Part shown: piece after piece, positions 1 to 5,729 of the stretch
Layout: every line of letters begins with the position of its first letter
How positions within the stretch are numbered: the stretch's first letter is position 1
Assembly (NCBI GenBank): GCA_007122555.1
Contig: SKTL01000102.1
Coordinates: forward strand, 1-5,729
Direction: 5' to 3'
DNA: 5,729 nt
From: Thermomicrobiaceae bacterium
Lineage (GTDB): Bacteria; Chloroflexota; Chloroflexia; Thermomicrobiales; Thermomicrobiaceae
Notes under the pieces: model-generated
Told to the model about the DNA's origin: nothing
The model's input: only the letters and a program-made list of their open reading frames with translations
Databases searched by the model: none
Program-made: the position numbers and the translations under genes

Positions 1-370
1 CGGAGTAAGCCACAGGCATCGGCATGACCGTTCGGTGTTCAGGTGGTGGCGGAGGCGTGCGAGCCCGCGCGCGAAGACGCTGGTGTGGCGGCGAGGGACG
101 GCGCAGGTGAGCTTGATTGCGGTGGCGCCGTTCGGCGTCTTCGAGCCGTGTTCAGTAACCCAGCGTTCCGAGACTGGCGACCGCCATGACGAGCCAGTGG
201 CGGGCGATGCGGATGGGATCGGCGCGTCGGGTGCGATGCCAGTTCCCACCAAGGCGTTTGATCTGGCGAAAGCTGATTTCGATCCAGCAGCGCAGCGCAT
301 ACTAGTTCGGCCCGACCATGGACGGAGACAGATCGGTCAGCAGCAACCAGGGCTCCAATGCAGGCGGTAG
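1..370 (-). pseudogene. Decayed DDE transposase fragment (C-terminal part)
   Basis: Read on the minus strand, this stretch resembles the C-terminal part of an IS4-like DDE transposase. From about 367 leftwards it gives EPWLLLTDLSPSMVGPN, an in-frame TAG (302-304), then YALRCWIEISFRQIKRLGGN and RTRRADPIRIARHWLVMAV. The Glu of WIEISFR (codon 278-280) fits the last acidic residue of the DDE catalytic triad. A second in-frame stop, TGA, lies at 152-154. Further left, the family-like reading VFARGLARLRHHL appears in a different frame, so at least one frameshift is present. The N-terminal half with the first two catalytic Asp residues is not found to the right, and the left end runs off the window. 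I infer a dead insertion-sequence relic. The family is judged from memory of motif patterns; the exact IS family is not certain. Confidence 0.75.
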
Positions 371-375
371 GATGC

Positions 376-448
376 TGCATGAGCGCGTAAGAGTGTTTTC
401 CCGTACTATGGACTGTTTGTCCGTCCATAATACGCCGAGCCTCATGCA
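376..448. repeat. Nested inverted repeat next to the transposase relic
   Basis: The outer arms tgcatgag (376-383) and ctcatgca (441-448) are perfect 8-base complements. Inside them, cgtactatggac (402-413) and gtccataatacg (423-434) pair at 11 of 12 positions around a 9-base loop. The outer and inner stems are separated by 18 bases on the left and 6 on the right, so this would fold as a hairpin with an asymmetric internal loop. It abuts the broken end of the transposase fragment. It might be part of the IS or a host element; the sequence does not decide between these. Confidence 0.55.
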
Positions 449-462
449 CCTTCTATTTCAGT

Positions 463-472
463 TGTCCGGACA
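463..472. repeat. Perfect 10-base palindrome tgtccggaca
   Basis: The sequence tgtccggaca is its own reverse complement. It shares the tgtccg core with the loop and right arm of the hairpin at 402-434. A palindrome of this length can be a binding site for a dimeric regulator, or part of an IS terminus. Nothing here shows which, and a single copy could be chance in GC-rich DNA. Confidence 0.3.
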
Positions 473-554
473 TTGCCTACCCCTGTCAGCCACACTTGGG
501 TGAGGAGCCCGGGGGGTGAGGGCAATTACGGAGCTGAGGACAATCCAAAGAATT

Positions 555-570
555 CTCCCACATTTGGGAG
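555..570. repeat. Short hairpin, ctccca/tgggag
   Basis: ctccca (555-560) and tgggag (565-570) form a perfect 6-base stem around a catt loop. The left arm lies within ttctccca (553-560), an 8-mer that recurs at 2013-2020 in the repeat downstream of the aminotransferase gene and, with one change, at 606-613. This suggests that it is a degenerate member of the same intergenic repeat family. Confidence 0.4.
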
Positions 571-601
571 CGGCGAGAAAATCGTGAGCGTTTGCCGCAA
601 A

Positions 602-651
602 CCCCTTCTTCCAGGCCCGTCCCGACGGACGGAGGGAACTGGAAGAAGGGG
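602..651. repeat. Long hairpin repeat (REP/MITE-like), 13-bp perfect stem
   Basis: The arms ccccttcttccag (602-614) and ctggaagaagggg (639-651) are perfect 13-base complements. Within the loop, ccgtcc (617-622) and ggacgg (627-632) pair around a cgac tetraloop, giving a stacked two-part stem. The right arm overlaps ggggtgaggg (648-657). There is no T-run on either side, so it does not look like an ordinary intrinsic terminator. The form resembles the dispersed hairpin repeats common between genes in Chloroflexota and some other GC-rich bacteria. It ends 97 bases before the chosen start of the aminotransferase gene and may be in its mRNA leader. Confidence 0.7.
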
Positions 652-730
652 TGAGGGTATGAGGGCTGCGCCAATCTATGCTAGTCTGCACCTGTACATG
701 ACTTGCCAGACGCACCGTTCCAGAGGGAGC

Positions 731-739
731 GGGGAAGGA
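731..739 (+). promoter_or_regulatory. Ribosome binding site supporting the GTG start at 749
   Basis: The purine-rich ggggaagga ends 9 bases before the GTG at 749. It is the best Shine-Dalgarno-like sequence for this reading frame. The earlier in-frame ATG codons at 473, 659 and 698 have no comparable site except repeat-derived G-runs, so this site decides the start. Confidence 0.5.
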
Positions 740-748
740 CGTTTATCA

Positions 749-1963
749 GTGACGACTCAGCTGCCGCCGGACATCGACAAACTCTTCAGCCAGCGTTCGA
801 ACCGCCATGGACAGGCGGCCTTTACCAACCCGCGTAACATTGGCGACCGGATCGCGCTCAGCGCCGGGTATCCCGATCCTTCCTCAATGCCGAAGTCGGA
901 TATGGCCGAGTCGATGCGCCTTGGTCTTGAGCGAGATGGTGAGCTCGCCCTGCAATATGGCGCAAATCGCGGCTATGATCGCCTGCTCGAGCAGCTTCAG
1001 GTCAAGCTGAAGCGTGATCAGGGTATCGAATGCACGGAGGACGAGCTGCTGATCGTCGGCGGCGCCGGACAGGGGTTGGGACTGATCGCGGACGCCTTTT
1101 GCGACCCCGGCGATGTGGTCATCAGTGAAGAACCAACCTGGATGGGCGCGGTCCGCCACTTTCGGGGGATCGGCGTCGATGTCGAACCGGTGCGGGTAGA
1201 CGACAAAGGCACGAGCATCGACGAGCTGAAAGCCTCAGTTGAGCGGCTGGAGAGCGAAGGTCGTCGCCCGAAGCTGATCTACATGATTCCGAATTTCCAG
1301 AATCCGATTGGCGTCACGACAACGCTGGAGCGCCGCAAGGAGATCATCGACCTGGCGAAGACGCACATGATTCCGATCATCGAGGATGACGCCTATTCAG
1401 ATCTCCGCTACCGGGGTGACAAGTTGCCGACGATGTACGAGTTGGACGACTCGGGTATGGTTATCTACCTGAGCACCTTTTCCAAGATCATCGGGGCGGG
1501 CTTGCGTCTTGGCTGGATCGTGGCGCATCCTCGTTTCATCAGTGCGTTCGCCGCGTTGAAGCATGAAGGGGGAACCAGTCCCTTCGTCAGCGCCGCGGTT
1601 ACCGAGTTCTGCGCCAGCGGAACACTGGTCGAACACATTGGCGAGCTTCGAAAGGTCTACGGTGGGCGCCACGCCGCGATGATCAAGGCGCTGCAGGCGC
1701 ACATGCCGGACGGCGTGAGCTGGTCTGATCCTGAAGGCGGATTTTTTGTCTGGGTCACGCTGCCGGATGGAATCTCGGTCGGTGATGTAACGCCGACGCT
1801 GAAGGATGCCGGAGTCGATGTCTCGCCCGGTACGCAGTTCTATTTCCATGGCGGCGGCGACAACGCGATCCGGCTGTCTTTCTCGTTTGCGAACGAGGCC
1901 CGGATCGAGACGGGCGTAAAAGCGCTAGCCGAGGCGATCGAGGCGGCAGCTGCCCGGGGGTAG
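749..1963 (+). CDS. PLP-dependent aminotransferase, class I/II (2-aminoadipate/MocR-domain type)
   Basis: The product is a 404-residue fold-type I aminotransferase, expected in the cytosol, that moves an amino group between an amino acid and a 2-oxo acid using pyridoxal phosphate. Visible landmarks are GAGQG (105-109, cofactor phosphate loop), NPIG (185-188), EDDAY (212-216) with the Asp that contacts the pyridine nitrogen, STFSK with the Schiff-base Lys246, and the substrate-carboxylate Arg375 in AIRLSFSF. The opening IALSAGYPDPSSMP and the LQYGANRGYDRL stretch are typical of the COG1167 group, which includes LysN-like 2-aminoadipate transaminases and the catalytic domain of MocR regulators. 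No N-terminal winged-helix domain is present, so it is an enzyme rather than a MocR regulator. The length is normal for the family. The GTG at 749 is preferred over in-frame ATGs at 473, 659 and 698, which would add unrelated, repeat-derived residues. The exact substrate cannot be told from sequence; aromatic or branched-chain amino acids are alternatives. It appears to be transcribed alone. Confidence 0.9.
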   Translation: MTTQLPPDIDKLFSQRSNRHGQAAFTNPRNIGDRIALSAGYPDPSSMPKSDMAESMRLGLERDGELALQYGANRGYDRLLEQLQVKLKRDQGIECTEDELLIVGGAGQGLGLIADAFCDPGDVVISEEPTWMGAVRHFRGIGVDVEPVRVDDKGTSIDELKASVERLESEGRRPKLIYMIPNFQNPIGVTTTLERRKEIIDLAKTHMIPIIEDDAYSDLRYRGDKLPTMYELDDSGMVIYLSTFSKIIGAGLRLGWIVAHPRFISAFAALKHEGGTSPFVSAAVTEFCASGTLVEHIGELRKVYGGRHAAMIKALQAHMPDGVSWSDPEGGFFVWVTLPDGISVGDVTPTLKDAGVDVSPGTQFYFHGGGDNAIRLSFSFANEARIETGVKALAEAIEAAAARG

Positions 1964-1985
1964 ACGTCCGCCGTGCCGTGAAAAG

Positions 1986-2049
1986 CACCCCCGGTTCCGG
2001 ATCGCTACTACCTTCTCCCAGTGCCGGGCGGGGGCCGGAGGTGGGGGTG
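1986..2049. repeat. Degenerate hairpin repeat after the aminotransferase gene
   Basis: cacccccggttccgg (1986-2000) and ccggaggtgggggtg (2035-2049) pair at 12 of 15 positions, in two blocks (7 and 5 bases) around a 3-base internal loop. The centre carries ttctccca (2013-2020), also found at 553-560. It begins 22 bases after the stop codon of the aminotransferase gene and may help end transcription or protect the mRNA end, but there is no T-run. It appears to be a worn copy of the repeat family seen upstream of the same gene. Confidence 0.5.
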
Positions 2050-2122
2050 ACGCACCTTTCACGAAGCTGCCTTGCTTTGCATTTCCGATCATTCTCGCTC
2101 AGTTCGACCAACACGTTCCTGC

Positions 2123-2157
2123 TAGAATAGCCCTTCGTGTCATCAGGCGGTGACACG
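2123..2157 (+). promoter_or_regulatory. Possible promoter -10 and operator-like inverted repeat before the potassium operon
   Basis: tagaat (2123-2128) matches five of six bases of a sigma-70-type -10 box, but no good -35 box lies 16-18 bases upstream. Just downstream, cgtgtca (2136-2142) and tgacacg (2151-2157) form a perfect 7-base inverted repeat with an 8-base spacer, around the expected transcription start. It could be a repressor site or a hairpin at the 5' end of the mRNA. This is weak, position-based evidence from one sequence. Confidence 0.25.
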
Positions 2158-2211
2158 GATCAGAGTGACTTGGAATCAATTCGCCGCTGACGGAGATGCG
2201 CCAGCGACTAC

Positions 2212-2216
2212 GAAGG
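2212..2216 (+). promoter_or_regulatory. Ribosome binding site for the KtrB-type gene
   Basis: gaagg lies 10 bases before the GTG at 2227, a usable but not strong Shine-Dalgarno. It supports the GTG as the start of the membrane subunit. The next in-frame candidates would cut into the cytosolic N-terminal tail or the first membrane helix. Confidence 0.4.
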
Positions 2217-2226
2217 CCATCGGGGT

Positions 2227-3675
2227 GTGAGCGCGCCAGACAATCGACCGATTCGTCCACAATATCGCCATCGTCCGGCAGACCGGGTTGTCCGACGGGA
2301 GGTGCTCGAGACTGAGACGTTCAGTCTTCACAGCCCGAGGCGGCAGCGGCGAACGCTCAACCCGGCGCTCGCCCTGATCCTTGGCTTCGCCGGTCTGATC
2401 GTCATCGGCACGATTATCCTGATGCTGCCGTTCGCCAGCACCCAGGAAGGGTCAGTCGGGTTTACCGCGGCTCTGTTCACCTCCACCTCGGCGGTCTGCG
2501 TGACCGGGCTCGTTGTGCTTGATACCGCCACCGCCTGGACCGGCTTCGGCCAGGCGGTCATCCTGATTCTGATCCAGCTCGGCGGAATCGGCTTTATGAC
2601 AAGTGCGACGTTGCTGTTGCTCTTCCTGCTTGGACACCGGGCATCGTTGCAACAACGGCTCTTGCTCGGGCAGACAATGGGTGGCGGCCTGCCGGGACAG
2701 GTGATCCAGATCATCAAACGCATAGCGATCCTCACACTCGCACTGGAGGCGATTGGCGCTGCGATCCTGTTTCCGCGGATGGTTCGCGAAATGGAACTTC
2801 GCGAGGCGCTCTGGTGGAGTGTCTTTCACAGTGTCTCGGCATTTAACAACGCCGGTTTTGATCTGGTCGGCAACTTCAGCAGCCTGATTCCCTACTATCA
2901 GGATTTCTGGATTATCTCCGTGATCGGCATACTCGCTGTTCTGGGCGCTGTCGGTTACACCGTGCTCGCTGATACGGTCGGGACCAGAGGCGTCTGGCGC
3001 CGGATGTCGGTCGATACTCGCCTGGTTCTGAGCGCCTCGGCGGCGTTTCTGGTGATCGGATTCGTCTTCATCCTGGCGACTGAGACCTCGAACCCCGATA
3101 CGCTTGGCGCTCGAGACTGGCCGACTCGGATCATGGATGGCCTGTTCTACAGTATGACCCCGAGGACATCCGGATTTACCGCGATCCCGATGGATCAGGT
3201 AAACGACGAGACCTCGTTCTTTACCATGGCGCTGATGTTCATCGGCGGCGGTTCCGGATCGACGGCGGGCGGAATCAAGATTCAGACGTTCATGCTGTTG
3301 TTTTTCGCAATTCTGGCGGCGGCGCGAAATCGCGAGCAGGTGGTCGCGTTCGGGCGGGAGATGCCGATTTCGCTGGTATTCCGGGCGCTAACGGTGGCGC
3401 TCCTTTCGATCGCGCTGGTGTTCAGCTCGGCAACGGCGCTCACGTTCTTCGAGGACTTCTCGTTCCTCGAGATCCTGTTCGAAACGGTGTCAGCCTATGG
3501 AACGGTCGGCTTGACGCTCGGGATCACCCCTGAACTGGGCGAGATCTCACGAATCATTGTGACGGTCACGATGTTTATTGGAAGGCTCGGGCCGCTTGCT
3601 CTGGTGCTGGCGCTGGCAGGGTTCGCCACGCCGCACGCTACACGCTATGCGCAGGAATCGGTGAAGATCGGTTAG
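2227..3675 (+). CDS. ktrB: KtrB/TrkH-type potassium transporter membrane subunit
   Basis: A 482-residue integral membrane protein of the TrkH/KtrB superfamily, the K+-conducting subunit of a potassium-uptake system in the cytoplasmic membrane. A basic, hydrophilic cytosolic tail (about 1-45) precedes four repeated M1-pore loop-M2 units. Each pore loop has its conserved selectivity-filter Gly: G94 in VCVTGLV, G210 in NNAGF, G316 in TSGF and G428 in TVGL. The Gly-rich intramembrane gate is GGGSGSTAGG (340-349), in the second helix of the third repeat, and Arg453 in MFIGRLGP matches the conserved Arg of the last helix that helps block the pore. The protein ends in ...KIG, as KtrB proteins commonly do, and the partner has a single RCK unit. 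Both favour the Ktr type over E. coli TrkH, though the split is not absolute. In KtrB homologues uptake is stimulated by Na+; that is family knowledge, not visible here. It is first in an operon with the downstream RCK gene. No filter residue is missing, so it should be functional. Confidence 0.93.
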   Translation: MSAPDNRPIRPQYRHRPADRVVRREVLETETFSLHSPRRQRRTLNPALALILGFAGLIVIGTIILMLPFASTQEGSVGFTAALFTSTSAVCVTGLVVLDTATAWTGFGQAVILILIQLGGIGFMTSATLLLLFLLGHRASLQQRLLLGQTMGGGLPGQVIQIIKRIAILTLALEAIGAAILFPRMVREMELREALWWSVFHSVSAFNNAGFDLVGNFSSLIPYYQDFWIISVIGILAVLGAVGYTVLADTVGTRGVWRRMSVDTRLVLSASAAFLVIGFVFILATETSNPDTLGARDWPTRIMDGLFYSMTPRTSGFTAIPMDQVNDETSFFTMALMFIGGGSGSTAGGIKIQTFMLLFFAILAAARNREQVVAFGREMPISLVFRALTVALLSIALVFSSATALTFFEDFSFLEILFETVSAYGTVGLTLGITPELGEISRIIVTVTMFIGRLGPLALVLALAGFATPHATRYAQESVKIG

Positions 3676-3676
3676 G

Positions 3677-3684
3677 AAAGGAGG
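3677..3684 (+). promoter_or_regulatory. Strong Shine-Dalgarno for the KtrA-type gene
   Basis: aaaggagg matches the anti-Shine-Dalgarno essentially perfectly and sits 6 bases before the GTG at 3691, directly after the stop codon of the membrane-subunit gene. It fixes the start of the second gene. It is clearly stronger than the site of the first gene, as might be expected if the regulatory subunit (an octameric ring in known Ktr systems) is needed in excess over the membrane dimer. Confidence 0.8.
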
Positions 3685-3690
3685 CCGCTC

Positions 3691-4338
3691 GTGGCCAGAC
3701 AGATCATGGTGCTGGGAACCGGGCGGTTCGGATCGGCAATTGCCCGCGAACTCGAGCGCATCGGCAACGAAGTGCTGGCGATGGATCGTGACCCGCGTGC
3801 GGTCGAGGCGATCGCCGATCACGTGACGCACGCGCTTACCGCGGATGTAACTGATCAGGAGATTTTGCGCGGGTTCGGCCCCGAGGATTTCGATGCAGCC
3901 GTAGTGGCGATTGGCACCGACGAGCGCTCCAGCATTATGGCGACCCTGATTCTCAAACGGCTTGGCGTCCGGCATGTCCTTTCCAAGGCGCAGAACGTGC
4001 TGCATGGAGAGATCCTCGGCATGGTCGGGGCCGATCGAGTCGTCTATCCAGAACGTGAGACTGGCACACGGGTGGCGCACTCGCTCCTGATGCCTCTGGT
4101 TGTCAGCGACTACTTCGATGTTGGTCCAGGATATGGGCTGGCCAAGCTGCGGGCGGCCAAGATGGCCGGAAAGACGCTCGCGGAGCTTGATCTTCGCGGC
4201 AGCTTCGGGGTGACGCCGCTCTTTCTGCGCCGTCGCGACAAGGTCCTGATGAATCCGCACCGCGACGAGCGGCTCGAAGAAGGGGACGAGCTGACCGTCG
4301 CCGGACGGGACGATCAGCTCGAGAAGCTCGAACTCTAG
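3691..4338 (+). CDS. ktrA: KtrA/TrkA-type RCK regulatory subunit of potassium uptake
   Basis: A 215-residue cytosolic protein with one RCK unit. The N-terminal Rossmann domain (about 1-130) has the nucleotide-binding loop GTGRFG (9-14) and the acidic residue at the end of the second strand, Asp32 in MDRD, which usually holds the ribose of the bound nucleotide. The C-terminal RCK_C domain (about 135-215) ends with EEGDELTVAGRDDQLEKLEL. In studied KtrA proteins an octameric ring binds ATP or ADP and opens or closes the KtrB dimer, and the RCK_C domain of some members binds cyclic di-AMP. Whether that holds here cannot be seen. The single-RCK length (E. coli TrkA is about twice as long, with two units) supports the Ktr type. 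The gene starts 15 bases after the membrane-subunit stop with a near-perfect Shine-Dalgarno, so the two are almost certainly co-transcribed. Nothing is truncated or frameshifted. Confidence 0.93.
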   Translation: MARQIMVLGTGRFGSAIARELERIGNEVLAMDRDPRAVEAIADHVTHALTADVTDQEILRGFGPEDFDAAVVAIGTDERSSIMATLILKRLGVRHVLSKAQNVLHGEILGMVGADRVVYPERETGTRVAHSLLMPLVVSDYFDVGPGYGLAKLRAAKMAGKTLAELDLRGSFGVTPLFLRRRDKVLMNPHRDERLEEGDELTVAGRDDQLEKLEL

Positions 4339-4353
4339 ACGACTATCTGGATT

Positions 4354-4373
4354 GGGCGGCAGCTGTGGCGCCC
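4354..4373. terminator. Weak hairpin in the convergent gap
   Basis: gggcg (4354-4358) and cgccc (4369-4373) form a 5-base GC stem with a 10-base loop, in the 38-base gap between the converging ends of the potassium operon and the phosphorylase gene. The position suits a shared bidirectional terminator. The stem is short and no T-run follows on either strand, so this is only a candidate. Confidence 0.25.
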
Positions 4374-4376
4374 CTG

Positions 4377-5729
4377 TCAGACCTCGGTCGCCATCAATGC
4401 CGGCTCCCTGGCGACGTGGTGGTAGGCGTTGGTTGCGTATTGCGATACCATGCGCTGCGCGTTGAAGAAGGACCCATTCAACGCGATTGCCCATCGGCCA
4501 ACCTCGGCAAACGAGAGCGGTCGCTGGTAGTACATAGGCGCAATCGTAAACTCGAGCTGATCATACAATGATGAGAGTTCCTGCTCGGTGTTGCTCTCAG
4601 GCCGATCATTTCCGATCGCCCATCCAGTGATTCCTTCGACGTGCCCTTCGACCCACCACCCGTCGATCACGCTCAGGCTCGGAACGGCGTTCAGCGCCGC
4701 CTTCATTCCGCTGGTTCCGGACGCTTCGAGCGGCTTTTGCGGCGTGTTCAGCCAGACGTCAACGCCACTGCAGAAGAGCATCCCGAGCGACATGTCGTAA
4801 TCTTCCAGGTACACGACTCGTACAACGTCCTTCAGATCTGCGGCCGCTCGGTAGACCCGCCGGATGAGCTCCTTGCCGCCTTCGTCGCGCGGATGGGCTT
4901 TGCCCCCGAACACGATCTGGAGCGGTCCAAACCGTTGAGCAATTCTCCGGAGCCGTGCAGTATCGGCAAAGAGCAGATCGGCGCGCTTGTACGGCGTGGC
5001 GCGACGAGCGAACCCGAGGGTCAGCACGGATGGGTCCAGGCTGATGCCCGTCCGTCGATCGATGTCCTGAAAGAACGCTTCTTTCGCTTCCAGGTGGGCG
5101 TTGGCGACCGCCTCCAGCGGCAGGCTGACCGCGTACCGAAGGTAGAGGTTGTCCTTGCGCCATTCGGGTATGCGGGCGTCGAACAGGCGCTGGAACGGAG
5201 GGCTTGTCCACGTCGCCGCATGCACGCCGTTGGTTATCGAGTCGATGGGGTATTGCGGAAACATGCTGCGAGCAACTTCCCCGTGCCGGAGCGCCACACC
5301 GTTAACGTATCGAGAGAATCGCAGCGCCAGGAAGGTCATATTGAGAACCCCGCCCTGACAACAGCGCGATGCGAGAACGATCTCCGTTATGCGCTCGCCG
5401 AGGACCTCCCGGACCAACTGCTCCGGAAACTGATCGTGACCGGCGGGAACCGGCGTATGCGTGGTGAAGACGCAGTGTCGGCGAACCGCATCGATATCAT
5501 CCTCGGTGAGATCGGCGGGCGGGCGGCTATCAAGCTGCAAGCGTAGGAGCTCGATCGCCAGTAATGCCGCGTGACCTTCGTTCATGTGAAATACGTCGAC
5601 ATCGGTGTGCCCGAGCGCGGTAAGCATTGCCACGCCGCCAAGTCCCAGAACGGCTTCCTGGGACAGGCGATAGCGTGTATCGCCACCGTACAGATTGTCG
5701 GTGAGTCTTTGCGCCTCGTTATCGTTCTC
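4377..5729 (-). CDS. glgP: Alpha-glucan (glycogen) phosphorylase, C-terminal 450 residues (5' end outside window)
   Basis: The gene enters from the right edge in frame (first visible codon 5727-5729) and ends at TGA 4377-4379. Glycogen phosphorylases (GT35) split terminal alpha-1,4-linked glucose from storage glucan with phosphate, giving glucose-1-phosphate in the cytosol. In visible numbering: [20 protein letters not shown] (12-31), HMNEGH (48-53), [11 protein letters not shown] (91-101), NGVHAATW (167-174), YKRADLLF (247-254), [10 protein letters not shown] (274-283), and EASGTSGMK (335-343), where Lys343 is the PLP-binding lysine. The HTPVPAGH and GGKAHP patterns point to the short-chain bacterial branch rather than the E. 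coli GlgP/MalP branch. Roughly the N-terminal third to half is missing because of the window edge, not because of damage; an apparent GTG start at 5633 is internal, since conserved sequence continues upstream of it. The gene converges on the potassium operon and is probably unrelated to it in function. Confidence 0.93.
   Translation of the reverse strand, partial: ENDNEAQRLTDNLYGGDTRYRLSQEAVLGLGGVAMLTALGHTDVDVFHMNEGHAALLAIELLRLQLDSRPPADLTEDDIDAVRRHCVFTTHTPVPAGHDQFPEQLVREVLGERITEIVLASRCCQGGVLNMTFLALRFSRYVNGVALRHGEVARSMFPQYPIDSITNGVHAATWTSPPFQRLFDARIPEWRKDNLYLRYAVSLPLEAVANAHLEAKEAFFQDIDRRTGISLDPSVLTLGFARRATPYKRADLLFADTARLRRIAQRFGPLQIVFGGKAHPRDEGGKELIRRVYRAAADLKDVVRVVYLEDYDMSLGMLFCSGVDVWLNTPQKPLEASGTSGMKAALNAVPSLSVIDGWWVEGHVEGITGWAIGNDRPESNTEQELSSLYDQLEFTIAPMYYQRPLSFAEVGRWAIALNGSFFNAQRMVSQYATNAYHHVAREPALMATEV

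Larger units (their letters stand above)
371..748. other. Gene-free region rich in inverted repeats
   Basis: I see no convincing gene in these 378 bases between the transposase relic and the aminotransferase. The stretch is open in the aminotransferase frame from 473, but that reading (about 92 residues) is low-complexity, rich in Arg, Gly and Pro, crosses hairpin repeats and resembles no aminotransferase N-terminus. What it does hold is a nested inverted repeat (376-448), a perfect 10-base palindrome (463-472), a small hairpin (555-570), a long hairpin (602-651) and two copies of ggggtgaggg (513-522 and 648-657). The promoter of the downstream gene should lie here, but I could not pick a convincing -35/-10 pair. 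Confidence 0.6.

Noticed and set aside
39..449. A 136-codon minus-strand frame over the transposase relic
   Set aside because: It is in a different frame from the recognisable transposase segments over most of its length and gives a low-complexity product. It is open only by chance, although its left part shares the frame of the shifted C-terminal transposase segment.
1755..2156. A 133-codon minus-strand frame covering the gap after the aminotransferase gene
   Set aside because: It runs through the degenerate hairpin repeat and antisense into the aminotransferase gene. The product is rich in Arg, Ser and Pro without any domain.
2185..2206. Hairpin cgctg/cagcg in the leader of the potassium operon
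   Set aside because: The stem has only 5 bases with a 12-base loop, which is common by chance in GC-rich sequence.
2131..2226. Cyclic di-AMP (ydaO-type) riboswitch before the potassium operon
   Set aside because: Such riboswitches control potassium genes in several bacteria, so I looked for one. The leader from the putative promoter is only about 90 bases and shows none of the conserved ydaO core segments that I know.
3547..4494. A 315-codon open frame on the minus strand, opposite the KtrA-type gene
   Set aside because: It lies antisense to an intact RCK gene with clear motifs and crosses into the ends of both neighbouring genes. Its product is rich in Arg, His, Gln and Pro and resembles no family, as expected for a shadow frame in GC-rich DNA.
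4641..5546. A 301-codon open frame on the plus strand, opposite the glycogen phosphorylase gene
   Set aside because: The minus strand here encodes conserved phosphorylase motifs including the PLP lysine. The plus-strand product has no recognisable domain.
5631..5633. GTG at the right edge as the start of the phosphorylase gene
   Set aside because: Conserved phosphorylase sequence ([20 protein letters not shown]) continues upstream in the same frame to the window edge, so the gene is cut by the window and this GTG is an internal valine codon.

Overview
The window is 5,729 bases of GC-rich bacterial DNA with four protein genes and one decayed insertion-sequence fragment. The short G-rich hairpin repeats between genes (related to cttctccca ... 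ggggtgaggg), the GTG starts and the gene families are reminiscent of Chloroflexota, perhaps the Thermomicrobia. This placement is an inference from style, not from a marker gene.

Layout from left to right. Positions 1-370 (minus strand) hold the C-terminal part of a DDE transposase gene, broken by two in-frame stops and at least one frameshift. Positions 371-748 contain no convincing gene. They hold nested inverted repeats, a 10-base palindrome, two short hairpins and two copies of ggggtgaggg. Positions 749-1963 (plus) encode a stand-alone PLP-dependent aminotransferase of the 2-aminoadipate/MocR-domain type. A 263-base gap follows, with another degenerate hairpin repeat just past the stop codon and a possible promoter with a 7-base inverted repeat. 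Positions 2227-3675 and 3691-4338 (plus) form a two-gene potassium-uptake operon: a KtrB/TrkH-type membrane subunit, then a KtrA/TrkA-type single-RCK regulatory subunit 15 bases downstream with a perfect Shine-Dalgarno. After a 38-base convergent gap, the minus strand carries the C-terminal 450 residues of an alpha-glucan (glycogen) phosphorylase whose 5' part lies beyond the right edge.

Working together: only the two potassium genes are a clear functional unit. KtrB is the ion-conducting subunit and KtrA the nucleotide-sensing ring that gates it. The aminotransferase (amino-acid metabolism) and the phosphorylase (storage-glucan breakdown to glucose-1-phosphate) look like ordinary neighbours with no evident link to it. 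I found no undescribed system here. The points most worth a second look are the repeat elements flanking the aminotransferase gene, the transposase relic with the hairpin-rich DNA beside it, and the inverted repeat in the leader of the potassium operon.
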